64,000 nucleotides of DNA from Aeromonas rivipollensis (GTDB lineage Bacteria; Pseudomonadota; Gammaproteobacteria; Enterobacterales; Aeromonadaceae): positions 4,242,501 to 4,306,500 of the forward strand of contig NZ_CP149130.1 in NCBI RefSeq assembly GCF_037811135.1, in the 5' to 3' direction. The notes below the pieces were generated by a model. The model saw nothing but the letters and a program-made list of their open reading frames with translations. It was not told where the DNA came from and did not search any database. Both the position numbers and the translations under genes were made by a program. This document shows positions 56,988 through 64,000 of this stretch, one piece after another (the stretch's first letter is position 1; the number at the start of each line of letters is the position of its first letter).

Positions 56988-57605
56988 TCAGTGCAGACCC
57001 GCCACATATTTGGAGAGGGCTTCAATATCCTGATCCGTCAGCTTCCTGGCCACATCCCGCATCATGCCATTGGGGTCATTGTCACGGGCTGCCGCACGGA
57101 AGGCGGTTAGCTGCGCCTTGATATACGCAGGGTGCTGCCCCGACAAGCTGGGATACTTGGCCTGCTCTACGCCGGAACCGCGAGGACCATGGCAGGCGGT
57201 ACAAGCGGCCAGACCACGTTCCATGTCGCCTCCCATATAGAGCGCCTTGCCTGCGGCAACCACGTCATCGGGCACGGCAACCGGAGTCACCTTCTGGCTG
57301 GAGAAGTAGGCGGCCAGGTCGTCCATGTCCTGATCGGACAGAGGCAACGCCATGGGTCCCATGATGGGAGCAACCCGACCAGTTTGGCCAGAAGCTGCAG
57401 CCTTCAGTTCAACTAATTGTTTTTTGATATATGATGCGTGCTGACCAGCAATCTTGGGATACATGTCGACTGGGCTGTTGCCGTCCGGTCCATGACAGGC
57501 CGCACAGACGGCAGCCTTGGTTTGTCCCGCAGCGGCATCGCCCTTGGCTTGTGCCATCCCAGTTACGCCAACCATCAGAGCAAGTGTAATGACTAGGTTC
57601 TTCAT
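56988..57605 (-). CDS. Diheme cytochrome c4
   Basis: 205 residues with a signal peptide (MKNLVITLALMVGVTGMAQA). Two c-type heme sites, CAACH and CTACH, sit in two homologous halves, each with later methionine ligand candidates (PIMGPMA and PNGMMRDVA). Such periplasmic cytochromes shuttle electrons to terminal oxidases or other acceptors. It is divergent from engB, a position known in other gammaproteobacteria. No heme-export or oxidase genes lie nearby. Confidence 0.92.
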   Translation of the reverse strand: MKNLVITLALMVGVTGMAQAKGDAAAGQTKAAVCAACHGPDGNSPVDMYPKIAGQHASYIKKQLVELKAAASGQTGRVAPIMGPMALPLSDQDMDDLAAYFSSQKVTPVAVPDDVVAAGKALYMGGDMERGLAACTACHGPRGSGVEQAKYPSLSGQHPAYIKAQLTAFRAAARDNDPNGMMRDVARKLTDQDIEALSKYVAGLH

Positions 57606-57748
57606 GGCGTTCCAACTTTCTCGTTATTAGGCTTCCAGATCCCATGCCGCCGAAGGCATGTTAAAATAAACGCGTTTAAGCGACGCCATTTTACACGATT
57701 TCACAAAAAAGTAACTCTATAACCCTCTATCTCTATGGGGAATTTACG

Positions 57749-58405
57749 TTGGATACACAAACTCTGAATTTCAATAAGGTGCATTTTGTGACCAGCGCAC
57801 CCGACATCCGCCACCTGCCAAATGATGGGGGTGTCGAGATTGCGTTTGCCGGGCGTTCCAACGCCGGTAAATCATCTGCATTGAATACCTTGACCAAACA
57901 CAAGAACCTGGCGCGGACCAGTAAGACACCGGGCCGTACCCAGCTGATCAACCTGTTTGAACTGGAACCGGGCAAGCGCCTGGTCGACTTGCCGGGCTAC
58001 GGTTATGCGCAGGTCCCGCTGGAAATGAAGCTCAAGTGGCAAAAGTCACTGGCTGAATATCTGCAGCGCCGCGAATCCTTGAAAGGTCTGGTGATCCTGA
58101 TGGACATTCGCCATCCGCTCAAAGAGACCGACATGAACATGCTGGAATGGAGCTCACACCGCGAACTGCCGGTGATGCTGCTGCTGACCAAGGCAGACAA
58201 GCTGAGCCCGGGCCCCCGCAACAACCAAGTGATCAAGGTGCGCCAGGCAGTAGCCGAGCTGGGTCCGCAGATCCAGGTTGAAGCCTTCTCCTCCCTCAAC
58301 AACATAGGCGTCGAGAAGCTGGCCCAGACTCTGAGCGGCTGGTATCTGTCCAATGCCGAAACCGCCCTGACCGACACAGAAGAAGACCACCAGATCGAGG
58401 AGTAA
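57749..58405 (+). CDS. engB: Ribosome biogenesis GTPase EngB (YihA/YsxC)
   Basis: 218 residues. A TTG start at 57749 gives [20 protein letters not shown], which aligns with E. coli [20 protein letters not shown]; no in-frame ATG lies nearby, and a GTG at 57787 would cut off conserved residues. G1 is [13 protein letters not shown]2 region [13 protein letters not shown]3 [11 protein letters not shown] and G4 TKAD. It aids late 50S assembly. An acidic tail ends the protein ([11 protein letters not shown]). Confidence 0.95.
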   Translation: MDTQTLNFNKVHFVTSAPDIRHLPNDGGVEIAFAGRSNAGKSSALNTLTKHKNLARTSKTPGRTQLINLFELEPGKRLVDLPGYGYAQVPLEMKLKWQKSLAEYLQRRESLKGLVILMDIRHPLKETDMNMLEWSSHRELPVMLLLTKADKLSPGPRNNQVIKVRQAVAELGPQIQVEAFSSLNNIGVEKLAQTLSGWYLSNAETALTDTEEDHQIEE

Positions 58406-58854
58406 ATCGCTCCTCTTCTTGCTGCAATGAGCGGAGTTGGCCCTCCGCTGATTGAAAGACTTTCAGTTCTCTCCTGCCCGGGCTAACCTCCAGGTTTCCT
58501 TCTGTTACAACCCATTCCTTATAGCTTATAAGTCTTTTCGATCAGAGAGATAGAGCGTTAAGCTGCAGTGAAAATTAACTTCCCCCTTTCATGACACCGT
58601 TTTCACCCTTCCCGCCAGACAAGCCGGGAATAATGCCTTGTACCAACAAAACTGAAAATTTATTACAAAAAAGGGGTGGGAAGGGATAAAAATGAGGCCA
58701 GTCTCGCTGTCGCGGACCGGCCTGAAGAAATGAGTTCAAAAAATTGGGAAAAAGCGAGTTCTCGAGAACAAAGACGATTGGTTTTCCTCAAGAAACATTC
58801 CTATTCTAACAAAAGCCTGCTCAATTTAAAGCATTTACTCTAAACACTGCGTAT
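58406..58854. other. Intergenic region between engB and Spot 42
   Basis: 449 nt without a supportable gene. It holds a hairpin AGCGGAG/CTCCGCT at about 58430-58449, a second CTGATTGAAAG/CTTTCAG-type hairpin at 58447-58466, and a 12-bp palindrome GTTCTCGAGAAC near 58759-58770. The rest is AT-richer than the flanking genes. The first hairpin may end engB transcription; it lacks a T-run. Confidence 0.5.
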
Positions 58855-58958
58855 AAAAAAACACCCCGACGATGACTCATCGGGGCTGCTATTCAGCCAC
58901 ATTCAATTACGTGAAATAAAAGGTCTGAAAGATAGAACATCTTACCTCTGTACCCTAC
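58855..58958 (-). ncRNA. spf: Spot 42 RNA
   Basis: About 104 nt on the minus strand. The 5' end GTAGGGTACAGAGGTAAGAT, then TTCTATCTTTCAGACCTTTT and CACGTAAT, is almost identical to E. coli Spot 42 (109 nt), and the terminator hairpin CCCCGATGAGTCATCGTCGGGG is followed by a U7 tract. Spot 42 is an Hfq-dependent sRNA that represses catabolic genes (galK and others) when cAMP-CRP is low. In E. coli it lies between polA and engB; here the engB side is kept, but aroE rather than polA is on the other side. Confidence 0.95.
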
Positions 58959-58965
58959 GTCGATA

Positions 58966-58994
58966 ACTGTACAGCAAAGCAGCAGAAAGTGAAA
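58966..58994 (-). promoter_or_regulatory. Promoter of Spot 42
   Basis: Minus-strand TTTCAC (58989-58994) and TACAGT (58966-58971) are 17 nt apart and place the start at 58958, which matches the E. coli 5' end. A CRP-like palindrome TGTGA/TTACA at 59003-59019 has a 7-nt spacer instead of 6, so CRP control is uncertain. Confidence 0.7.
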
Positions 58995-59059
58995 GTAATT
59001 TATGTAATTTAGTTTCACATAAAACGGGAAAGATAAATTTATATATTTTTCAAACGGAT

Positions 59060-59228
59060 AAAAAAATCCCCAGTATAAATACCGGGGAGTTATAAAGGTG
59101 ACTAGCTAGCACTTCCTCAACTATCTAGTTAGTCAGCACCATTTCGTACAAGTTCCGCTGCTTTGAGAAAAAACTTGATAAACGCGAGCGGCACGAGCTT
59201 TAAATCACCATAAGGCACTGTTATCTAT
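59060..59228 (-). ncRNA. Candidate structured RNA or long aroE 3' UTR
   Basis: On the minus strand, a stem of GACTAACTAG with CTAGCTAGTC (extended by GGT/ACC) lies at about 59098-59141. It is followed by a terminator hairpin, CCCCaGTA/TACcGGGG on the plus strand (59069-59088), and a U7 tract. Upstream, TAGATA is a possible -10 (near 59222-59227). The stretch has no conserved reading frame (only a five-codon ATG frame). It could be an sRNA or the end of the aroE transcript, 340 nt after its stop. I do not recognise the family. Confidence 0.45.
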
Positions 59229-59407
59229 TGCTTTAATTCCCATTTTAAAATGGTGCCAATTTCATTCTTCCACGCGCGGGGGGGCACTTTTCCCCCGAGG
59301 AAGAGGGGTATTCTGCTCAGACATAGGGGTGGCATCGCAACCGCCCGTCAGCAGGAGTGCACATTCGCGGTTGTTCCACTCCCCGCCCGCTTGATAAGCG
59401 GACCAGC

Positions 59408-60229
59408 TTACAAGGTGCCTAGGTTGCGTTTCAGCTCTCTCAACACCTGCTTGGTGCCAGGCCGGATGCCGCGCCACACGGTAAAGGCTTCGGCAGCCTG
59501 CTCCACCAGCATGCCGAGCCCATCCATGGTCTGACAGGCACCATGCTGCTTGGCCCAACCGATGAAGGCCGTGTCCGTCGCACCGTACATCATGTCGTAA
59601 ATGGCGATATCGGCGTGGATCAGGGCCGGCGCCAGCGGTGGCAGCTCCCCTTGCAGACTGGCGGAGGTGGAATTGATGATGAGATCGAACGGCCCCGCCA
59701 GCTGCTCATAAGTCCTGGCACTGAGCGCCCCCAGATCCTGGAATTCGGCAGCCAGCTGCTGCGCTTTTCCATGAGTGCGGTTGGCGATGACCAACTCGCC
59801 CGGCTTCTCCGCCAGCAGCGGCGCCAGCGCACCGCGAGCCGCTCCACCGGCCCCCAGCAACAGGATCCGGCTGTCCGCCAATGTCACCCCATGAGCCTTG
59901 AGATCGGCTACCAGCCCGGCGCCATCTGTATTGTCCCCCAGCAGCACGCCATCATCGGTCAGCTTGATGGTGTTGACCGCTCCTGCCCGCTTGGCCCTTG
60001 GACTCAGCCGATCGACCAGGGTGAACGCCTGCTCCTTGAACGGCACTGTGACATTGCACCCCTTGCCCCCTTGGGCAAAGAAGCTGCGCAGGGTAGCGGC
60101 AAACTCGTCGACGGCGGGTTCGGCCAGCCCATACTCCAGCTCTTGCTGGGTCTGTCTGGCGAACAGGGTATGGATGAAGGGGGACTTGCTGTGGCGCACC
60201 GGGTGGCCAAAAACCAGATAACGATCCAT
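59408..60229 (-). CDS. aroE: Shikimate dehydrogenase
   Basis: 273 residues. NADPH-dependent reduction of 3-dehydroshikimate, step four of the shikimate pathway. Substrate site [13 protein letters not shown] and [14 protein letters not shown] with the catalytic lysine; Rossmann loop [17 protein letters not shown]-binding [11 protein letters not shown]. The ATG at 60229 ([20 protein letters not shown]) is preferred to a TTG one codon upstream. Last of the dprA-smg-yrdD-tsaC-hemF-aroE array, all on the minus strand. From 59229 to 59407 I see no gene. Confidence 0.96.
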   Translation of the reverse strand: MDRYLVFGHPVRHSKSPFIHTLFARQTQQELEYGLAEPAVDEFAATLRSFFAQGGKGCNVTVPFKEQAFTLVDRLSPRAKRAGAVNTIKLTDDGVLLGDNTDGAGLVADLKAHGVTLADSRILLLGAGGAARGALAPLLAEKPGELVIANRTHGKAQQLAAEFQDLGALSARTYEQLAGPFDLIINSTSASLQGELPPLAPALIHADIAIYDMMYGATDTAFIGWAKQHGACQTMDGLGMLVEQAAEAFTVWRGIRPGTKQVLRELKRNLGTL

Positions 60230-60333
60230 CAAAGAGTTCCATCAGAGGGTGATCACCCGATTTAACGGGTTTTCTCAGCCGGGAACAAGCCGAATATCGG
60301 CCAGTAAAAAGGGGGCAGTCATGGCCCCTCGAG

Positions 60334-61296
<963 letters not shown>

Positions 61297-61342
61297 TCAT
61301 GCCATGAGCACATCGCCCGTCATGACTGCAAATCTGCGTCCC

Positions 61343-61903
61343 TCAGGAGGGACGAATGATGGCGCCGGTACGGGCGTCCTTGATCTCGGATGGATTGGCT
61401 TGTCCCCCGACCTCGCCGGGCAGGATATGGGCCAGCTGACTTGCCAGCAGCTCACCTATATCGGCCACCCGTCGGGCAGGCTCCTCGCCGGTCAGGTTGG
61501 CACTGGTCGAGACCAGAGGTTTGCCAAAGGCGCGGCACAGGGCCTGTACCTGAGGATGGGCCGTCACGCGCACAGCCAAAGTATCGAACTGCCCGGTCAG
61601 CCAGGCCGGCGTGGTCGCACGGGCAGGCATGATCCAGGTGAAGGGGCCGGGCCAGCTCGCCTGCACGCGAGCAAGCTGTTCGCTGCTGAGCTGGCTCAGG
61701 TCGATGTAATCCTGCAATTGGGCCAGATCGGCGGCGATCAGGATCAGGCCCTTCTCCACCGGACGCTGCTTGATGGCCAGCAGGCGCTGAACCGCGGCCT
61801 CGGAGTCGGGATCACACCCCAGGCCAAAGACGGCCTCGGTGGCATAGGCGATCACCCCTTCGCGGTGCAGGGCGGCGATCGCTTGTTCAAATTCGTTTGG
61901 CAT
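61343..61903 (-). CDS. tsaC: Threonylcarbamoyl-AMP synthase TsaC
   Basis: 186 residues. Makes threonylcarbamoyl-AMP from threonine, bicarbonate and ATP for t6A37 of tRNA. The YrdC fold shows [36 protein letters not shown] and [22 protein letters not shown] 61903 gives the family length; the 23-residue upstream extension is not conserved. Between yrdD and hemF, as in E. coli. The 313-nt gap to yrdD holds the hairpin at 61961-61988 and nothing else I can support. Confidence 0.95.
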   Translation of the reverse strand: MPNEFEQAIAALHREGVIAYATEAVFGLGCDPDSEAAVQRLLAIKQRPVEKGLILIAADLAQLQDYIDLSQLSSEQLARVQASWPGPFTWIMPARATTPAWLTGQFDTLAVRVTAHPQVQALCRAFGKPLVSTSANLTGEEPARRVADIGELLASQLAHILPGEVGGQANPSEIKDARTGAIIRPS

Positions 61904-61960
61904 AGAAAAAATGCGACAGCCAGGCTGCCACCTCTCATCACTGGGTTGTAAGTTGAACCG

Positions 61961-61988
61961 AGGTGAGGGCACCTTGGTGCCCTCACCT
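61961..61988. terminator. Hairpin between yrdD and tsaC
   Basis: AGGTGAGGGCACC (61961-61973) and GGTGCCCTCACCT (61976-61988) form a 13-bp near-perfect palindrome with a tiny loop. No U-run follows on the minus strand; it may partly end the dprA-smg-yrdD transcript. Confidence 0.5.
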
Positions 61989-62216
61989 CTTCAGTACATA
62001 CGGACGTTTGACCCGCCAACATAGCCTCAGCTCATCATTGGCCACTGCAACGCCTGAGATGCCGGGCCACATGAACTGGTCAAGAGGCTGACGGCGCGGC
62101 AATATCGGGATCGGCGCCAACGGCACGGCCGTAAAAGGGCGGTTCACGGCAAGATGATAAATCCAGATGAAGCCCCCTCTTGCCAGCAAGCTGCCAGCCG
62201 GCTTATGGCGGCAGGA

Positions 62217-62774
62217 TTATACCCGCTCACTCTGATGACAGCATTTCTTTTGCGGGCAGACCCAGCGCAGACTACCTCTCACTTTCTTCTCGATCATGAT
62301 GCCCCAGCCACACTCGGGGCAGGGCATGGGAACAGGCTTGTCATTCACCACGTACTTGCAGTGAGGATAGGCATCACAGGAGTAAAACTGTTTGCCATAG
62401 CGGGAGGTGCGGCTCACCAGATGACCCTTGCCACACTCCGGGCAGAGGATCTGGGTATCGTCGCTCTCCTGCAGGGACTCGATATGCTGGCAGGCCGGAT
62501 ACTGGGTACAGCCCACGAACAGGCCGTAGCGCCCCTTCTTGATCGCCAGCGGCTGACCACAATCGGGGCAGGAGGATCCTTCGAGCACCTTTTCGATGTC
62601 GCGGCCAGAGGGCGTCAGGGAACGAATATAGTCACAGGAGGGGTAGGCCGAGCAGCCCAGAAAGGGGCCATGCTTGCCCTGACGGATCATCAGCTCGGCA
62701 CCACACTGCGGGCACGGCTCGCGCTCGAAGGCATGTTCGTGGGCAGAAAAGAGGTGATGATCGATTTTTGACAT
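62217..62774 (-). CDS. YrdD-type topoisomerase-like C4 zinc-finger protein
   Basis: 185 residues made of four C4 zinc ribbons of the topoisomerase I C-terminal type: PCPQCGAELMIRQGKHGPFL GCSAYPSC, SCPDCGQPLAIKKGRYGLFV GCTQYPAC, LCPECGKGHLVSRTSRYGKQ with a C-YPHC half, and a last CPECGWGIMIEKKVRGSLRW. It has no topoisomerase catalytic domain. E. coli YrdD is the equivalent and also adjoins tsaC; its role is not established. It is likely a nucleic-acid-binding protein. Confidence 0.9.
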   Translation of the reverse strand: MSKIDHHLFSAHEHAFEREPCPQCGAELMIRQGKHGPFLGCSAYPSCDYIRSLTPSGRDIEKVLEGSSCPDCGQPLAIKKGRYGLFVGCTQYPACQHIESLQESDDTQILCPECGKGHLVSRTSRYGKQFYSCDAYPHCKYVVNDKPVPMPCPECGWGIMIEKKVRGSLRWVCPQKKCCHQSERV

Positions 62775-62829
62775 GGGCCGCGCCTTGGAATCCAGATGGC
62801 CTGAATTCTACCAGCGCGGCACCGGACTG

Positions 62830-63303
62830 TCAGTGAATGACACCGTCTGACTCGTCAAACACCAGCTCCTCCATCTGCTGGTAGGCATTCTCGCTGCCCG
62901 GGACGTTGAACAGCACCATCATGACGACCCACTTCAGGTCATCCAGCTCGATATCCGGCTTGTCCAGCTCCAGCAAGCGCTCGATACAGATTTCGCGGGT
63001 TTCGGCGTTCAGCACCTGAGCCTGTTCCAGGAACAGCAGGAAACCACGGCACTCTGTACTGAGGCGAGCCAGCTCTTGCGGGGCGTAGATCCGCATCGAA
63101 CCTTGCGCACTGGCGGTGACATACACCTCCCGCTCGCTGTCATGCAGATTGGCCAGTCGTTCCAGCCAGTTGAGTGCCTTCTCAATCTCGTCCTGATTGA
63201 AACCGGCCCGGCTAAGTTCGTCGGTGAGTTCATCCTGCTCGACCATCACATCTGCATCGCTGTGGATGTAGGTCTCGAAAAGGTACATCAATACATCAAA
63301 CAT
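62830..63303 (-). CDS. smg: Smg protein (DUF494)
   Basis: 157 residues from ATG 63303 (MFDVLMYLFETYIHSDADVM). The helical N-terminal part (QDELTDELSRAGFNQDEIEK) and LLELDKPDIELDDLKWVVMM near the C-terminus are DUF494/Smg signatures. Function unknown. It overlaps the dprA 3' end by 8 nt, so the two are translationally linked (dprA-smg, as in E. coli smf-smg). Upstream in-frame codons from 63333 are within dprA and non-conserved. Confidence 0.93.
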   Translation of the reverse strand: MFDVLMYLFETYIHSDADVMVEQDELTDELSRAGFNQDEIEKALNWLERLANLHDSEREVYVTASAQGSMRIYAPQELARLSTECRGFLLFLEQAQVLNAETREICIERLLELDKPDIELDDLKWVVMMVLFNVPGSENAYQQMEELVFDESDGVIH

Positions 63304-64000
63304 GATTCGCCCTCCTCGCTCTGACGTATCCACCGGCTACCGCCATCACTGCACCGGCCAGCTCCAGCTCTACCAACCTGCCCAATACCACTTCGACAGG
63401 AAGCTGGGCCCGCTCGGCAACGGTATCCACGCTCGTGGTCTCATAATCTACGTTATCCAACAAATCGGCATAAGGCAATTCGCTATTATGCAATGGCTCG
63501 GGAGAAGGGTTCGCCAGCCTCTGTAACAGCACAAAAGCAGGCAGCTCTTCCATGACATCTGCCGCATTCAAGACCAGCTTGGCCCCCTGCTGAAGCAGGC
63601 GATTGCACCCCGCTGCCTGGGTATTTTGCGGCGCACCCGGGATGGCAAAGACCTCGCGACCCTGCTCCAGCGCGTAGCGGGCCGTGATGAGTGAGCCGCT
63701 CTGTTCGGCCGCCTCCACCACCAGCGTGCCCAGCGACAGGCCACTGATGATGCGATTGCGACGAGGGAAATGTTCCGCCAGCGGCCCCTGGTCCGGCGCC
63801 AGCTCGGAGACAAGCAGGCCGCCGTGCTCGAGGATCTGCATCGCCAGGCCCTGGTGGCGCTTTGGATAGAGACAGTCAAGCCCGGAGCCCAGCACCGCCA
63901 ACGTCACACCGCCCGATGCCAAGGCCTGCTGGTGACAGATGCCATCAATGCCCAGCGCCAATCCGGAGGTGATCGCCAAACCGCTCTCCACCAGTTCTGC
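63296..64000 (-). CDS. dprA: DNA-processing protein DprA/Smf, C-terminal part (5' end outside the window)
   Basis: About 235 C-terminal residues of DprA, which loads RecA on incoming ssDNA in transformation. The Rossmann-like core is visible: GLAITSGLALGIDGICHQQA, LAVLGSGLDCLYPKRHQG, FPRRNRIISGLSLGTLVVEA and GREVFAIPGAPQNTQAAGCN. The C-terminal winged-helix-like region follows (VAERAQLPVEVVLGRLVELE). The N-terminus and start lie beyond 64000; the ATG at 63991 is internal. Enough to name the gene. Confidence 0.96.
   Translation of the reverse strand, partial: AELVESGLAITSGLALGIDGICHQQALASGGVTLAVLGSGLDCLYPKRHQGLAMQILEHGGLLVSELAPDQGPLAEHFPRRNRIISGLSLGTLVVEAAEQSGSLITARYALEQGREVFAIPGAPQNTQAAGCNRLLQQGAKLVLNAADVMEELPAFVLLQRLANPSPEPLHNSELPYADLLDNVDYETTSVDTVAERAQLPVEVVLGRLVELELAGAVMAVAGGYVRARRANHV

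Noticed and set aside
59003-59019. Canonical CRP site upstream of Spot 42
   Set aside because: The half-sites TGTGA and TTACA are 7 bp apart instead of 6, so I did not list it as a CRP site with confidence.

Overview
The window looks like a chromosomal core segment of a gammaproteobacterium, most likely Aeromonas. The DNA is fairly GC-rich, and the gene orders are enterobacterial/vibrioid: the S10-spc-alpha ribosomal superoperon, ompR-envZ/greB/tex, yibN-secB-gpsA, gpmI-envC, glnA-glnL-glnG, yihI-hemN, engB-spf, and dprA-smg-yrdD-tsaC. A chromosomal Qnr-type pentapeptide gene resembling AhQnr of Aeromonas hydrophila points the same way. The genus is inferred from gene content and remembered protein sequences, not from a database search.

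Layout. 1-12.8 kb (minus strand): the 5' part of rpoA, then the alpha, spc and S10 operons read backwards, including rpmJ and rpmD, with an S10 promoter and L4-type leader at the head. 13-16.7 kb: a DMT-family exporter, envZ/ompR and greB. 16.9-28 kb: tex, a SprA-type putative metalloprotease with a tiny flagellar-rod-like partner, bioH, a comF-family gene, nfuA, gpsA, secB, a rhodanese, gpmI and envC. 28-36 kb: qnr, then a gluconate/Entner-Doudoroff module. In that module gntR carries an operator at its own promoter, gntK-edd-eda form an operon, and a GntP permease diverges from it across two tandem GntR-type operators. An unrelated NTF2-like gene and an AraC regulator are interleaved. 36-45.5 kb: pssA, recG, an AsmA-like gene, madA (yiiD), a spermidine-synthase-like gene, dtd and yihY. 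45.6-56 kb: typA, the nitrogen regulon core glnA-glnL-glnG with NtrC and sigma-54 sites, add, hemN, a DUF2489 gene and yihI. 56-64 kb: a CsrB-family sRNA, cytochrome c4, engB, Spot 42 RNA, aroE, hemF, tsaC, yrdD, smg and the 3' part of dprA.

The most unusual feature is a cluster of gene-terminus duplications between 39.4 and 44.7 kb. The last ~33 codons of recG are repeated just downstream, with only synonymous changes across the last 29 codons. The first ~34 codons plus ribosome-binding site of madA occur three times in 122-bp tandem units, making a chain of overlapping upstream ORFs. The last ~45 codons of yihY occur three times, the middle copy being a mosaic of the other two. I see no mobile element there. 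Scars of gene-end-targeting integration, or of partial recombination with divergent DNA, are the two explanations I consider.

The other main finds are three RNA loci on the minus strand: a CsrB-type RNA of about 320 nt with at least 14 GGA motifs and a UvrY-type upstream half-site, Spot 42 without an adjacent polA in view, and an unassigned structured transcript end between Spot 42 and aroE.
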